Part shown: one piece after another, positions 43,109 through 54,931 of the stretch
Layout of the letters: every line of letters starts with the position of its first letter
How positions within the stretch are numbered: the stretch's first letter is position 1
Assembly: GCF_003086295.3 (NCBI RefSeq)
Contig: NC_092045.1
Span: 26,516,022-26,580,021 of the forward strand
Length of the DNA stretch: 64,000 nucleotides
Origin: Arachis hypogaea
Lineage: Eukaryota; Streptophyta; Magnoliopsida; Fabales; Fabaceae
Direction of reading: 5' to 3'
Translations under genes and position numbers: made by a program
Notes under the pieces: generated by a model
Seen by the model: the letters and a program-made list of their open reading frames with translations, nothing else
Databases searched by the model: none
Told to the model about the DNA's origin: nothing

Positions 43109-44263
43109 ATGGCACCTAAGGCCGGAGAAACCTCTAGAAAAGGGAAAGGGAAGTCAAAAGCTTCCACCTCTAAGTCATGGGAGATGGAGAGATTCATCTC
43201 CAAAGCCTATCAAGACCACTTCTATGAAGTTGTGGCCAAGAAAAAGGTGATTCCTGAGGTCCCTTTCAAGCTCAAGAAAAATGAGTATTCGGAGATCCGA
43301 CATGAGATCCAAAGAAGAGGTTGGGAAGTTCTGACCAACCCCATTCAACAAGTCGGAATCTTAATGGTTCAAGAGTTCTATGCCAATGCATGGATCACTA
43401 GGAACCATGATCAAAGTGTGAACCTGAATCCAAAGAATTATCTTACAATAGTTCGGGGGAAATACTTAGATTTTAGTCCGGAAAATATAAGGTTAGCATT
43501 CAACTTGCCCATGATGCAAGGAGATACACGCCCCTACACTAGAAGGGTCAACTTTGATCAAAGGTTGGACCAAGTCCTTATGGACATATGTGTGGAAGGA
43601 GCTCAATGGAAAAGAGACTCCAAAGGTAAGCCAGTTCAATTAAGAAGACTGGACCTCAAGCCTGTGGCTAGAGGATGGTTGGAGTTCATCCAACGCTCCA
43701 TCATCCCTACTAGCAACCGATCCGAAGTTACTGTGGATCGGGCCATCATGATTCATAGCATCATTAATGGAGAGGAAGTAGAAGTTCATGAAGTCATCTC
43801 CCTTGAATTCTAAAAAATAGCCGAAAAGTCCTCCACCATGGCAAGGTTAGCTTTTCCTTATCTTATTTGCCATCTATGTTACTCAGCTGGAGTTATCATA
43901 GAAGGAGATATCCCCATTGAGGAGGATAAGCCCATCCCTAAGAAGAGGATGGAGCAAACAAGAGAGCCCACTCATGGATTCCAAGAGACGCATGACGAAG
44001 CTCATCACCAAGAAATCCCGTAGATGCCTCAAGGGATGCACTTTCCTCCCAACAACTATTGGGAACAACTCAACACTTCTCTAGAAGATTTGAGTTACAA
44101 TATGGATCAATTAAGGGTGGAACATCAAGAGCACTCCATCATTCTCCATGAAATTAGAGAAGATCAAAGAGCAATGAGGGAGGAGCAACAAAGGCAAGGA
44201 AGAGACAGAGAAGAGCTCAAGGACATCATTGGTTCTTCAAAAAGAAAGCGCCACCATCACTAA
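43109..44263 (+). pseudogene. ORF2 of E: putative plant transposon protein, two stops
   Basis: 384 codon positions in one frame, interrupted by TAA at 43811 and TAG at 44021. The N-terminus MAPKAGETSRKGKGKSK is basic. The core (about residues 30-230) has VQEFYANAW, VRGKYLDFS, an LDLKPVARGW stretch and INGEEV, matching ORF2 of A and B in order. After the first stop there is a hydrophobic piece, and after the second a long charged helix (LRVEHQEH to EELKDII, likely coiled coil) ending in KRKRHHH. No frameshift is seen, so it may have been intact until recently. Confidence 0.78.
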
Positions 44264-45350
44264 GGTGGACTCATTCCTTGTTCTTATTTCTCTATTTTTT
44301 TTGCTTTTTATGCTATATGTTTGTTTATGTTTTGTGTCTCTACTTCATGATCATTAGTATTTAGTAACTATGTCTTAAAGCTATGAATAATTCCATGAAT
44401 CCTTCACCTCTCTTAAATGAAAAATGTTCCTAATTCAAAAGAACAAGAAGTACATGAATTTCGAATTTATCCTTGAATTTAGTTTAATTATTTTGATGTG
44501 GTGACAATACTTTTTGTTTTCTGAATGAATGCCTGAACAGTGCATATTTTTGATCTTGTTGTTTATGAATGTTAAAATTGTCGGCTCTTGAAAGAATGAC
44601 GAACAAAGAGAAATGATACTAATAATTTGAATAATCATAAATTTGATTCTTGAAGCAAGAAAAAGCAGTGAATGGCAAAACCTTGTGAAAAAAAAGTGGC
44701 AAAAAAATATAGAAAGAAAAAGAAAAAAAAGCAAGCAGAAAATGCCAATGGCCCTTAAAACCAAAAGTCAAGGGTAAAAAGGATCCAAGGCTTTGAGCAT
44801 CAATGGATAGGAGGGCCCAAGGAAATAAAATCCAGGCCTAAGCGGCTAAATCAAGCTGTCCCTAACCATGTGCTTGTGGCATGCAGGTCCAAGTAAAAAG
44901 CTTGAGACTGAGTGGTTAAAGTCGTGATCCAAAGCAAAAAGAGTGTGCTTAAGAGCTCTGGACACCTCTAACTGGGGATTTTAGCAAAGCTGAGTCACAA
45001 TCTGAAAAGGTTCACCCAGTCATGTGTCTGTGGCATTTATGTATCCGATGGTAATACTGGAAAACAAAGTGCTTAGGGCCACGACCAAGACTCATAAAAG
45101 TAGTTGTGTTCAAGAATCAACATACTTAACTAGAAGAATCAATAACACTATCAGAAATTCTAAGTTCCTAGAGATGCCAATCATTCTAAACATCAAAGGA
45201 AAAAGTGAGATGCCAAAACTGTTCAAAAGCAAAAAGCTACAAGTCCCGCTCATCTAATTAGAATTAATATTCATTGATATTTTGGGATTCATAGCATATT
45301 CTCTTCTTTTTATCCTATTTGATTTTCAGTTGCTTGGGGATAATCAACAA
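44264..45350 (+). other. Non-coding tract of E before the 3' LTR
   Basis: AT-rich, homologous to 9333-10291 of C. No gene. The stem of the hairpin just before the polypurine-like tract (45329-45348) is disrupted: GTTGCTTG-GGGA-TAATCAAC, against a perfect stem in C. Confidence 0.6.
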
Positions 45351-45366
45351 TTTAAGTTTGGTGTTG
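45351..45366 (+). promoter_or_regulatory. Polypurine-like tract of E
   Basis: TTTAAGTTTGGTGTTG directly before the 3' LTR, identical to that of C. Confidence 0.75.
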
Positions 45367-46871
45367 TGATGAGCGGATAATTTATACGCTTTTTGACATT
45401 GTTTTTAGGTAGTTTTTAGTAGGACATAGTTGCTTTTAGGGATGTTTTCATTAGTTTTTATGTAAAATTCATATTTCTGGACTTTACTATGAGTTTGTGT
45501 GTTTTTCTGTGATTTCAGGTATTTTACGGCTGAAATTGAAGAACCTGAGCAAAACTCTGATAAGAAGGTTGACAAAGGACTGCTGATGCTGTTGGATTCT
45601 GACTTCCCTGCACTCGAAATGGATTTTCTGGAGCTACAAAACTCCAAATGGCGCGATCTCAACGGCGTTAGAAAGTCGACATCCAGAGCTTTCCAGCAAT
45701 ATATAATAGTTTATACGTTATTTGTGATTAGATGATGTAAACTGGCGCTCAACGCCAATTCCATGCTGCATTCTGGAGTCAAACGCCAGAAACACGTCAC
45801 GAACCAGAGTTGAACGCCAAAAACACGTTACAACTTGGCGTTCAACTCCAAAAGAAGCCTCTACACGTGTAAAGCTCAAGCTCAGTCCAAGCACACACCA
45901 AGTGGGCCCCGAAAGAGGATTTCTGCATCAATTACTTACTATTGTATTAGACATCTTTGGTCTCGGTTTTATTCCATTATTCATCTTAGGAGACTATTGA
46001 TCACGTTCATGGGGGCTGGCCATTTGGCCATGCCTGGACCACTATCACTTATGTATTTTCAACGGTGGAGTTTCTACACACCATAGATTAAGGGTGTGGA
46101 GCTCTGTTGTACCTCGAGTTTTAATGCAATTACTACTATTTTTTATTCAATTTAGTTTATTCCTGTTCTAAGATATTCGTTGCACTTCACCATGATGAAT
46201 GTGATGATCCGTGACACTCATCATCATTCTCACCTATGAACGCGTGACTAACAACCACCTCCGTTCTACCTTAGACCGAGCGCATATCTCTTGGATTCCT
46301 TAATCAGAATCTTCGTGGTATAAGCTAGAATTGATGGCGGCATTCATGAGAATCCGGAAAGTCTAAACCTTGTCTATGGTATTCCGAGTAGGATTCAGGG
46401 ATTGAATGACTGTGACGAGCTTCAAACTCGCGATTGTTGGGCGTGATGACAAATGCAAAAGAATCAATGGATTCTATTCTGACATGATCGAGAATCGACA
46501 GATGATTAGCCGTGTCGTGACAGAGCATTTGGACCTTTTTCACTGAGAGGATGGCATGTAGCCATTGACAACAGTGATGCCCTACATACAGCTTGCCATG
46601 GAAAGGAGTAAAAAGGATTGGATGAAGCCAGTAGAAAAGTAGAGATTCAAAAGTAGCACAGCATCTTCATATGCCTATCTGAAATTCCCACTAACGATTT
46701 ACATAAGTATTTCTATCTTTATTTTCTATTTATTTTTTATTATTATTCGAAAACTCCATAATCATTTATTATCTGCCTAACTGAGATTTACAAGATGACC
46801 ATAGCTTGCTTCATACCAACAATCTCCGTGGGATCGACCCTTACTCATGTAAGGTTTATTACTTGGACGAC
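45367..46871 (+). repeat. 3' LTR of E, first part
   Basis: Homologous to 36471-38022. Lacks 46 bp including the TATA box (junction at 45940). Interrupted by F after ACGAC (46867-46871). Confidence 0.9.
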
Positions 46872-48393
46872 TGGTGCACGAAATTGCAATCACACTCTTG
46901 AAATTCCGCACAACTAACCAGCAAGTGCACTGGGTTGTCCAAGTAATACCTTACGTGAGTAAGGGTCGATCCCACGGAGATTGTCGGCTTGAAGCAAGCT
47001 ATGGTTATCTTGTAACTCTTAGTCAGGATATCAATAATTCTCAGGTTTTATTGTGAAAAGTAAAAGAACATGAAATAAATACTTGTTTTGCAGTAATGGA
47101 GAACAGGTTAAGGTTTTAGAGATGCTTTATCTTCTGAATCTCTGCTTTCCTACTGTCTTCTTCTTCATGCACGCAAGGCTCCTTCCATGGAAAGCTGTAT
47201 GTAGGGTTTCACCATTGTCAATGGCTACCTCCCATCCTCTCAGTGAAAATGTTCAACGCGCTCTGTCACAGCACGGCTAATCATCTGTCGGTTCTCAATC
47301 AGGTTGGAATAGAATCCAGTGATTCTTTTGCGTCCGTCACTAACGCCCAGCCTTCAGGAGTTTGAAGCTCGTCACAGTCATTCAATCCTTGAATCCTACC
47401 CAGAATACCACAGACAAGGTTTAGACCTTCCGGATTCTCTTGAATGCCGCCATCAATTCTAGCTTATGCCACGAAGATTCTGATTAAGGAATCTAAAAGA
47501 TATTCACTTAGTCTAAGGTAGAACGGAGGTGGTTGTCAGGCACACGTTCATAGGTGAGAATGATGATGAGTGTCACGGATCATCACATTCATCAAGTTGA
47601 GGAACAAGTGATATCTTAGAATGGAAGCAAGCGTGATTGAATGAAAAAACAGTAGTAATTGCATTAATCCATCAAGACACAGCAGAGCTCCTCACCCCCA
47701 ACCATGGGGTTTAGAGACTCATGCCGTAGAAGATACAATAAGAAACGTGTAATGTCATGAGGTAAAGATATAATGTCAAAAGGTCCTATTAATAGTGAAC
47801 TAGTAACCTAGGGTATACAGAAATGAGTAAATGACGTAAAAATCCACTTCCAGGGTCCACTTGGTGTGTGCTTGGGCTGAGCATTGAAGCTTTCATGTGT
47901 AGAGACTTTTCCTGGAGTTAAACGCCAGCTTTTGTGCCAGTTTGGGCGTTTAACTCCAATTTTTGTGCCAGTTCCGGCGTTAAACGCCGGGAATTTTGAA
48001 GCTGATTTGCAACGCCGGTTTGGGCCATCAAATCTCGAGCAAAGTATGGACTATTATATATTTCTGGAAGGCCTAGGATGTCTAATTTACAACGCAATTA
48101 AGAGCGCGCCAATTAGGCTTCTGTAGCTCCAGAAAATTCACTTCGAGTGCAGGGAGGTTAGAATCCAACAGTATCTGCAGTCCTTTTTCAGCCTCTGAAT
48201 CAGATTTTTGCTCAGGTCCCTCAATTTCAGCCAGAAATTACCTGAAATCATAGAAAAATACACAAACTCATAGTAAAGCCCATAAAGGTGAATTTTAAAT
48301 AAAAACTAATAAAAACATACTAAAAACTAACCAAAATATACTAAAAACATACTAAAAACAGTGCCAAAATGTGTATAAATTATCCGCTCATCA
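46872..48393 (-). mobile_element. F: solo LTR of a C/E-related family
   Basis: 1522 bp, plus-strand ends TGGTGCACG and CCGCTCATCA, flanked by ACGAC (46867-46871, 48394-48398). Related to the LTRs of C and E in reverse orientation, with no internal sequence, so it is the product of LTR-LTR recombination. The TATA region is eroded. Confidence 0.92.
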
Positions 48394-48398
48394 ACGAC

Positions 48399-48537
48399 CC
48401 AGTGCACTTGGTGGTTAGTTGTGTGAAGTTGTGAAGTTATGTTTGGACCATGGTATCATGCACCAAGTTTTTGGCGCCATTACCAAGGAGAGAACGAACA
48501 TGAATGCCATTATCAGAAATCACAATTTTGCCTACCA
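48399..48537 (+). repeat. 3' LTR of E, second part
   Basis: Continues E to TTTTGCCTACCA, including the embedded PBS-like TGGCGCCATTACCAAGGA (about 48472-48489), then GTTAC. Confirms where the LTR ends. Confidence 0.9.
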
Positions 48538-48609
48538 GTTACCCATGTAATTTCCATCTTCTACAACATAGTTTAAGCCACACTTATAGCCAAAGGGATG
48601 AGAATTCAT
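48538..48609 (-). pseudogene. ORF1 of D, first 24 codons
   Basis: ATG at 48607-48609, begins MNSH as in ORF1 of B, with the NYVV motif at the same place. Runs in frame to the E insertion point and continues at 36465. Confidence 0.75.
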
Positions 48610-48749
48610 AGTGACGAGAGTAAATAAAAACAAAATCTAACAAGGAACAAAGAGAGCAAAATCCTACAATTAGCAAAAACTAACAAACAAACCAAAAATC
48701 AAGCTATTCAGAATATATACAATAGCCAATAACATAGCACCATTGCAAT
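48610..48749 (-). other. Leader of D between primer site and ORF1
   Basis: 140 bp, AT-rich, equivalent to 4547-4651 in B. Nothing else seen. Confidence 0.6.
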
Positions 48750-48767
48750 TCCCCGGCAACGGCGCCA
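48750..48767 (-). other. Primer-binding site of D (tRNA-Asp)
   Basis: Minus strand TGGCGCCGTTGCCGGGGA, perfect, three bases from the LTR as in B. Confidence 0.9.
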
Positions 48768-48770
48768 TTT

Positions 48771-50408
48771 TGATGAAAGAAATTTGTCATGTCGCTATAG
48801 AAATTTCACAAATATATGTAATCTCATTACAAGTATAGTTCTACACCAACAAACAATCCTCCCAATCAAAAATTTGGTTTTGTCACATGTACAAACCCCA
48901 AATAAGAATTAACCGAAGTATTTAAACTCCGGGTCGTCTCACGAGGAATTGCAATGAAGTGGTCAATTATTGGCTATGAAGGTGCAAGGGGGGTTTGATT
49001 GATAAAGGGGCAAAAAAGTAAATGGGCAAGAAAAGTAAATCAAGTAAGCAATTAAAGAAAGCAATTAATGAAGAGAGACATTCATGGCAAAGATTGAGAA
49101 TATAGGCTTTCTATCCTAGTCATACAATGATTAATTCATCCTATTTAGTCAACTCCGGTAAATGGAAGAAGGTATCATGTTATCTTCACATAGGAAGAAA
49201 GTCAAACAAGACTAATTATTCATATCACAATGATAAACAAGAATTTATCTTATTACATCATCCCCGACAATAGAGGAAGGTATCATGTTATCCTCATACT
49301 CGAAGAAAGTCTAATAAGACTAGCTAATCTCAATCCAAAAGTCCTAATCACCTACTAATTGAATTAGCAAGAGATTAGTGTCAATGGAAATAATATTAGC
49401 TAACAACTCTAGGTCATGAGTTGGGTATTCATGACTCAAGATCACCTAATTACTCTTTCCAAGCCAAGAATGCTCAAGGTAAATTACAAGGAAAGATAAA
49501 ATCTACCAACTACCAATTGCAAGGAAAGTAAGATCACAACTCAAATCAACAATAAAAGAACATCAAATTTCATTAAAAGAGATCCAAATCCTACATGAGT
49601 GCATGAACATAAAAGAGGCATAAAAGTAAAATTAACATCACAAACTAAGAGAATGAAGGTGTAGAAGCAAGAATTCATAAAGGAAACAAGATGAAAACAT
49701 GAATATGGACCTAGATCTAAAATAGAAATTCCCTAAGAACCCTAATTCTAAAGAGAAGAGGGAGCTTCTCTCTCTAGAAACTAAGCTACATGATGCAAAA
49801 ACTCCAAACAATTGCTCCCCTTTTTACCAAGCTTGAATTCTGCATGAAATAGCATCAGAAATGAGTTAGATTGGGCCCAAAATGCTTCAGAAATCGCTAG
49901 CCATGGGTTGCTTTTAATGAGTCACGTGCAGCAACTGACGCGTATTTGTCATGCAAGCATATGCATCTCTAGATGCCAAGAAACTATGGTAAATTTTATA
50001 TCATTTTGAAGCCTCGGATATTAGATTTTCAACGCAACTAGAACCACCTCATTTGGACCTCTGTAGCTCAAGTTATGGTTGATTGAGTGCGAAGAGGTTA
50101 GGGTTGACAGCTTTTACGATTACTTCATTTCTTCATGAGTTATCCCACTTTGCATGGTTTTCCTTCATTCCTTCAATCCAATCTTTTCCTTCTAAACATG
50201 AAATCACATAACAAACATATCAAGGCATTGAATGGAATTAAGGTGAATCAAAATCACCAATTTAAGGGCCTAAAAAGCATGTTTTTACACTTAAGCACAA
50301 AATCAGGGAGAATTATAAAACCATGCTATTTCATCGAATAAATGTGGGAAAATGTGATAAAATCCGTTAAATTAAGCACAAGATAAACCACAAAATTGGG
50401 GTTTATCA
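48771..50408 (-). repeat. 5' LTR of D
   Basis: 1638 bp, plus-strand ends TGATGAAAG and GGGTTTATCA. Homologous in reverse to the LTR of B over much of its length. Confidence 0.85.
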
Positions 50409-51819
50409 GCTGATAAAAATTATAGTTTGTCACGAAAAACACATAAAACAAAATAAAGAAATAAAACGTTACTAGATAGATGAGAATTCAATAGTGATAG
50501 AATGGTTGAGGCTTTAGAGATGCTTTGTCTTTCCGGATTAACTTTTCTTACTGTCTCCTTCAATAACCTTCTGATTCCTTCAATGGCAGCCGTAAGTGAT
50601 TAACTCATGTCCTCTCATCAAGTTAACCTCCTCTACTGCAGCAATCCACCACATTATGATAACTCATGTCCTCTCATCAAGCCACCTCTAGGTTTCTCAC
50701 TGTAGCAGAAGATGAAGCTATAAGCAATCCACTCCCCTTTGTGATCCTACTCAAGGTGCCACAGACAAGGTAGATCTTCTGGATTAGAAAGTGGTGCTTC
50801 TCTGAATCTAGCCTTAGCGCCACAGAGACCTCACGCACCCATAGTCAACGGAATTTCATGTCACATATCCAAAGTTGCTCAGATGCTCTATTAGAATCCA
50901 CAATTTAATCTCTAGTTTTAGTTCAACTTTATCTAGGTCAGGACACGCACATAACCCAAGTAGTACAAAGGTGATTGTCACGGGTCACCCTCAATTCATG
51001 AGATGAAGAACGAGAATGCATAAGAGAATAGAATCAGACATATTGAATTAGAACAGTAATATTATTGATCCATGAAACTCAACAGACCTCCTAACCTTAA
51101 CCTTAGGAGATTAGTGACTCATACTGTACAGAAAATAATAATGAAAGGTTCGAATGGACAAAGATCAAAAGTTCTTAAACAAGGGTGATCTTTGTTCTAT
51201 ATATACTAGTCTAGTAACAAAGGATTACAGAAAATAAGATAAACTAGTCTTATAGTGCGAAAATCCACTTCTGGAGCCCACTTGATGAGTGTTTGGGCTA
51301 AGCTTGAGTGTCTCCAACGAGCTAGTACACCTTAGGGGTGTTGAACGCTGGCTAGGGACTCCATCTTGGGCATTGGACGCCAGCTGCTCCCCTGTGGGCG
51401 CTGGACGCTAGGAATAGGGCTGGTGACTGGCGTTGAACACCGGTTTTAGGCCTTTATTTCTAAAGCAAAGTATAAACTATTATATATTTCTAGAAAGTTC
51501 TGGATGTTAGCTTTCCATATCCGATGAGATCGCGATATTTGGACTTCTATTGCTCTAGAAAAGCTCTTTCGAGTGCACGGAGGTCAGATCCTAACAACAT
51601 CTGCAGTCCTTTCTTTGTCTCTGAATCAGACTTTTGCTCAAGATCCTCAATTTCAGCCAGAAAATATCTAAAATCATCATAAAATACACAAAATCAAAGT
51701 ATAATCCAAAAATATAAATTTTTCACTAAAACCTATGAAAACTTAATAAAACTTAAACAAAACATAATGAAAACTATAAGAATATGATGCCAAACAGCGT
51801 ATAAAATATCCGCTCATCA
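50409..51819 (-). repeat. G: partial, diverged LTR of the C/E/F superfamily
   Basis: Ends CCGCTCATCA at 51819, with TATATATAG on the minus strand near 51195. It shares the order of blocks with F (for example TTTAGAGATGCTTT near 50515) but is much diverged. Its other end is cut off by D and must lie left of the window. Confidence 0.75.
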
Positions 51820-53052
51820 GCAGTTGCATACCACAAGAAGCACACAGCCATGTGTGGATACACACAACATCCTATGCATATGCACAAGAGCAAATTCAGC
51901 TAGTGTGCATACGCATACATCTGTGCGTACGCACGAATCAGCGCACACGACTCACTTAAAGGAAAACGCTGGGGGCGATTTCTGGCCTCCAAAGCCCAGT
52001 TTTGGACTTTCTAAAGCTGATTGAGTGCTATATCAAAGGGCCATCACTCCATGTCAAGGGGAGAGCAATTAGGGTAGATTAGAAAGATGATTTTGGTCAT
52101 ATTCTAGAGAGAAAAGCTCTCCCTTCTCTCTAGAATTAGGGTAGATTCGATTAGATCTTTCATAGATTTAGGTTTAATTATTGTTTTCATTTAATTTTCC
52201 TTGTCCTTTATTGTTATTGCATCTTTGTTCTTTCCTTCTACTTGTTATTTCCTTTCTTTTGTTCCTTTATGTTTATGACACTTTGTTACTTTAAATTTTA
52301 ATTAATGCAGTTTATGTTTTATGTTTCTTATTGTTCAATTTAGTTGTTATTATTGTTTTCTTGCAATTAGTAGTTGTAGAATTTATTATTTCCTATTATT
52401 TTACCATGCTTTCTTTTTATGCCTTCCAAGTATTTGATAAAATGCTTGTTTGGATTTTTTCCTAGTTTTTCACCCTGTTGGTTGGGAAATTGAGTAACTG
52501 GGTGAACTTGTGTGGTAGATGTCCATTCTACATTGTGTAAGGATTGGTAGTTAATTTGGTTTCCACTAACTCTAAGCTTTCCATTAATAGAGTTGGCTAG
52601 GACTTGTGGATTGAGATCAATTATGCCCTTTTTGACTAACTCTCGATGTTAGGATTGACTAATTAGGATTAATTCCACACAATTACCATGTTTGTGGTCC
52701 ATGACTAGGATAGAAATCCTTAATTTCCCAATTCTTGCCAAGAGCTCTTTTTATCATTTAATTTCCATTTTCATTGCTTTTACTAGCTTCCCATTTAATT
52801 ACTTGGCCATTTTAATTTCTTGCCTCTTATAATAAAAAACCCCCCAAATCCCCCATAGCTAATAATAGAGCATTTCATTTCAACTCCTAGGGAAGTCGTC
52901 TTGGGACTTAAAAACTCTCGATTTATATTTGGTTTGAATTGTGACTCATCCTTTGAATTTAAAATTTGAGTAAGCATTACTTGTTGGCTTGGAACTATAC
53001 TTGCAAGGGAATTATTTTGTGAAAATTCTAAGTCGAGGGTTTTGCTCTTTCA
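51820..53052 (+). repeat. H: partial LTR of a B-like family
   Basis: Plus orientation. GTGCGTACGCAC-type dyads at 51895-51945 and a TCTCTCTAGAATTAGGGT block (about 52123) shared with the LTR of B (3634). Ends TCTTTCA before a primer-site-like sequence. Its start is removed by G. Confidence 0.7.
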
Positions 53053-53058
53053 AGTTTT

Positions 53059-53076
53059 TGGCACCGTTGCAAGACA
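53059..53076 (+). other. Degenerate primer-binding site after LTR H
   Basis: TGGCACCGTTGCAAGACA, several changes from the tRNA-Asp type, preceded by AGTTTT. Confidence 0.6.
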
Positions 53077-53260
53077 TATTAACAACCAAAAAGCAAACAA
53101 AATAAATTATGGCACACAATTGCACTAGTTCCCCGGCAAAAGTAAACAAAATAAACAAAATCCTAATTACCAACAAAAGCAAACAAAAAACTAAAAAGTG
53201 TCTATTAACACTATTCACATATTAACAACAACCAAAATTATGGCACTCAATTGCACTAGT
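53077..53260. other. Short A-rich interval between H and I1 with a duplicated leader segment
   Basis: Segments 53077-53145 and 53217-53270 repeat the words TTAACAAC, TTATGGCAC, CAATTGCACTAGTT and CCCGGCAA. The first copy ends in a truncated PBS (TCCCCGGCAAAAG). No gene. Confidence 0.55.
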
Positions 53261-53278
53261 TTCCCGGCAACGGCACCA
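53261..53278 (-). other. Primer-binding site of the I1 element
   Basis: Minus strand TGGTGCCGTTGCCGGGAA, two changes from the tRNA-Asp type, six bases from LTR I1. Confidence 0.7.
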
Positions 53279-53284
53279 AAAACT

Positions 53285-54920
53285 TGATGATTAAGATTCG
53301 TGCCGGTTTAGAATTTCTAAAAAACAAGAATCACTTCGTCGGTAGCATAGTCCAAACTAGCAATTAAATCCCACCAATCAAAGTTTAATTTTTTTCAAAT
53401 TAAAAATAAATTACCGAGAGTAGTGAAACCTCGGGTCGTCTTCCTTAGGAACTAGTGCCTAAGAGTGCACAATTTTGGTTGCAAGAACAAAGGGGTTTTC
53501 AATGACCAAGGTAAAAAAATAAAGAAATAAAAGAACGATCCAAAATTGTAATTAATTAACTAATAAAGAAATGAAAGAACTATGTATGTGATATAGACAA
53601 GTAAAGCTCAAAAATTGATGGAAAAGTGGTTCAAAACATAAATTGAACGTTGACTTGGGATGAGTTATGGAATCCCTTCCTTGCCATAACCACAACTATG
53701 ATAATTATGATGAATTAATCTCACTAATTCAACCCTTAACATCGAAGGATAGGTCAAGTGAGCATAATTGTTATTAATCCACAAATCCTAGCTAACTTAC
53801 TAATTATCTTAGTAAGAAGCTAGCATTAGTGGAAACAATAACAACTAACAACCCAAGAATTATCACTAAATGTTGGACATTATGACTCTAGTATTCCATA
53901 ATTTCATTTCCCCAAGGCAAGGGGTGGAAATTTACCCAATAATCAAAATTGGTATTTTATCAAACACATAGTCGGCATAATCATAAAACATGGAAAAATT
54001 GGGAAAATGATGAAAGCTATGAACCAAAAAAGAACAAAATCAACAAAGGCAACTCAAACAAACATAAAATAACCAACAATCATCAAATCAACCAACTAGA
54101 AATCCAAAATAGCAAAACTATATATGTATTGATAAAGGAAAGTAAAATATAAGAAAGTGTAGAACAAGTAATGTAATAAAAGAGAAAATTAAGAAAATAC
54201 TTACAATAGAAATGGCTAGAATCAAAGATCAAAACTTGAACTATAAAATTCTACAAAGCCCTAGTTAAAAACCCTAAGAAACTTGAGAGAAAAACTTAAA
54301 CTAAACTAACCTAAAAACTACTCCTAAGTGTGTTGTATAATGTATGGTAGTGTATTATATGATTTGGTGTTGCTTTCCCCTTCATATATGCTTCAGCAAT
54401 TTTAGAAATGGGCCAAAAGCCCCTCAAATCGCGAGCCACGTTAATTTTTAATGAAGGCACGCACAGGGACTTGTGCGTACGCACACTTGATAAATTTTCT
54501 CCTGTGCGTACGAACAGGAGTTGTGCATGGGCACACTTGCTGATTTTGATTCTGTGTGTACGCACAGAGCTGTGCGTGGGCATATGTGCTAATTTTGACC
54601 CTTGTGCGTAGGCACACTCTGAAATGCTTCTCTCTTTTGATTTCTTAATGTTTTCTCCCAATTCCACGCTTTTCTTCCACTCTTATCAAGCCATTCTAAC
54701 CTATTACACCTAAAATCACTCATCAAAACCATCAAGGAATCAAATGAAATGAAAGTGGGATAAAATTGATTAAAATAAGCACAATTTAGCAAGTTTTCAC
54801 AATTAGGCACAATTTAGAGAGAAAACACAAAACCATGCTATTTAGGTGAATAAATATGGGTTTATATGATGAAATCTACTCAATTCAAACCAAAATTCGT
54901 CGTCAAATATAGATTCATCA
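53285..54920 (-). repeat. LTR I1
   Basis: 1636 bp, plus-strand ends TGATGATTAAG and GATTCATCA. GTGCGTACGCAC-type dyads at 54460-54612. Its primer site faces lower coordinates, so it is a 5' LTR whose internal region is lost. Confidence 0.75.
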
Positions 54921-54931
54921 AATAAGAAACT

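Larger units (their letters stand above)
36471..48537 (+). mobile_element. Element E: C-like gag-protease LTR retrotransposon, decayed
   Basis: LTRs 36471-38162 and 45367-46871 plus 48399-48537 (split by F), flanked by GTTAC (36466-36470, 48538-48542). Plus-strand element with primer site 38169-38185, gag-protease 39785-42096, cassette, palindrome array, ORF2 43109-44263 and polypurine-like tract 45351-45366. Same family as C but with diverged LTRs and several disabling changes. No pol. Confidence 0.92.
32453..50408 (-). mobile_element. Element D: B-like relict, interrupted by A and E
   Basis: Minus-strand order: 5' LTR 48771-50408, perfect tRNA-Asp primer site 48750-48767, ORF1 from 48609, cassette 34752-34801, CG palindromes 34285-34560, CT-rich leader, ORF2 tail, hairpin/box 33031-33067, AT-rich tract to 32458, then element A and 1-101. 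The coordinates given span element E (36471-48537), which is foreign. ORF1 is fragmented and ORF2 nearly gone, so D is old. Its 3' LTR is outside the window. Confidence 0.82.

Noticed and set aside
46872..48393. F as a full element sharing an internal region with E
   Set aside because: ACGAC on both sides of a single LTR shows a solo LTR within the 3' LTR of E.
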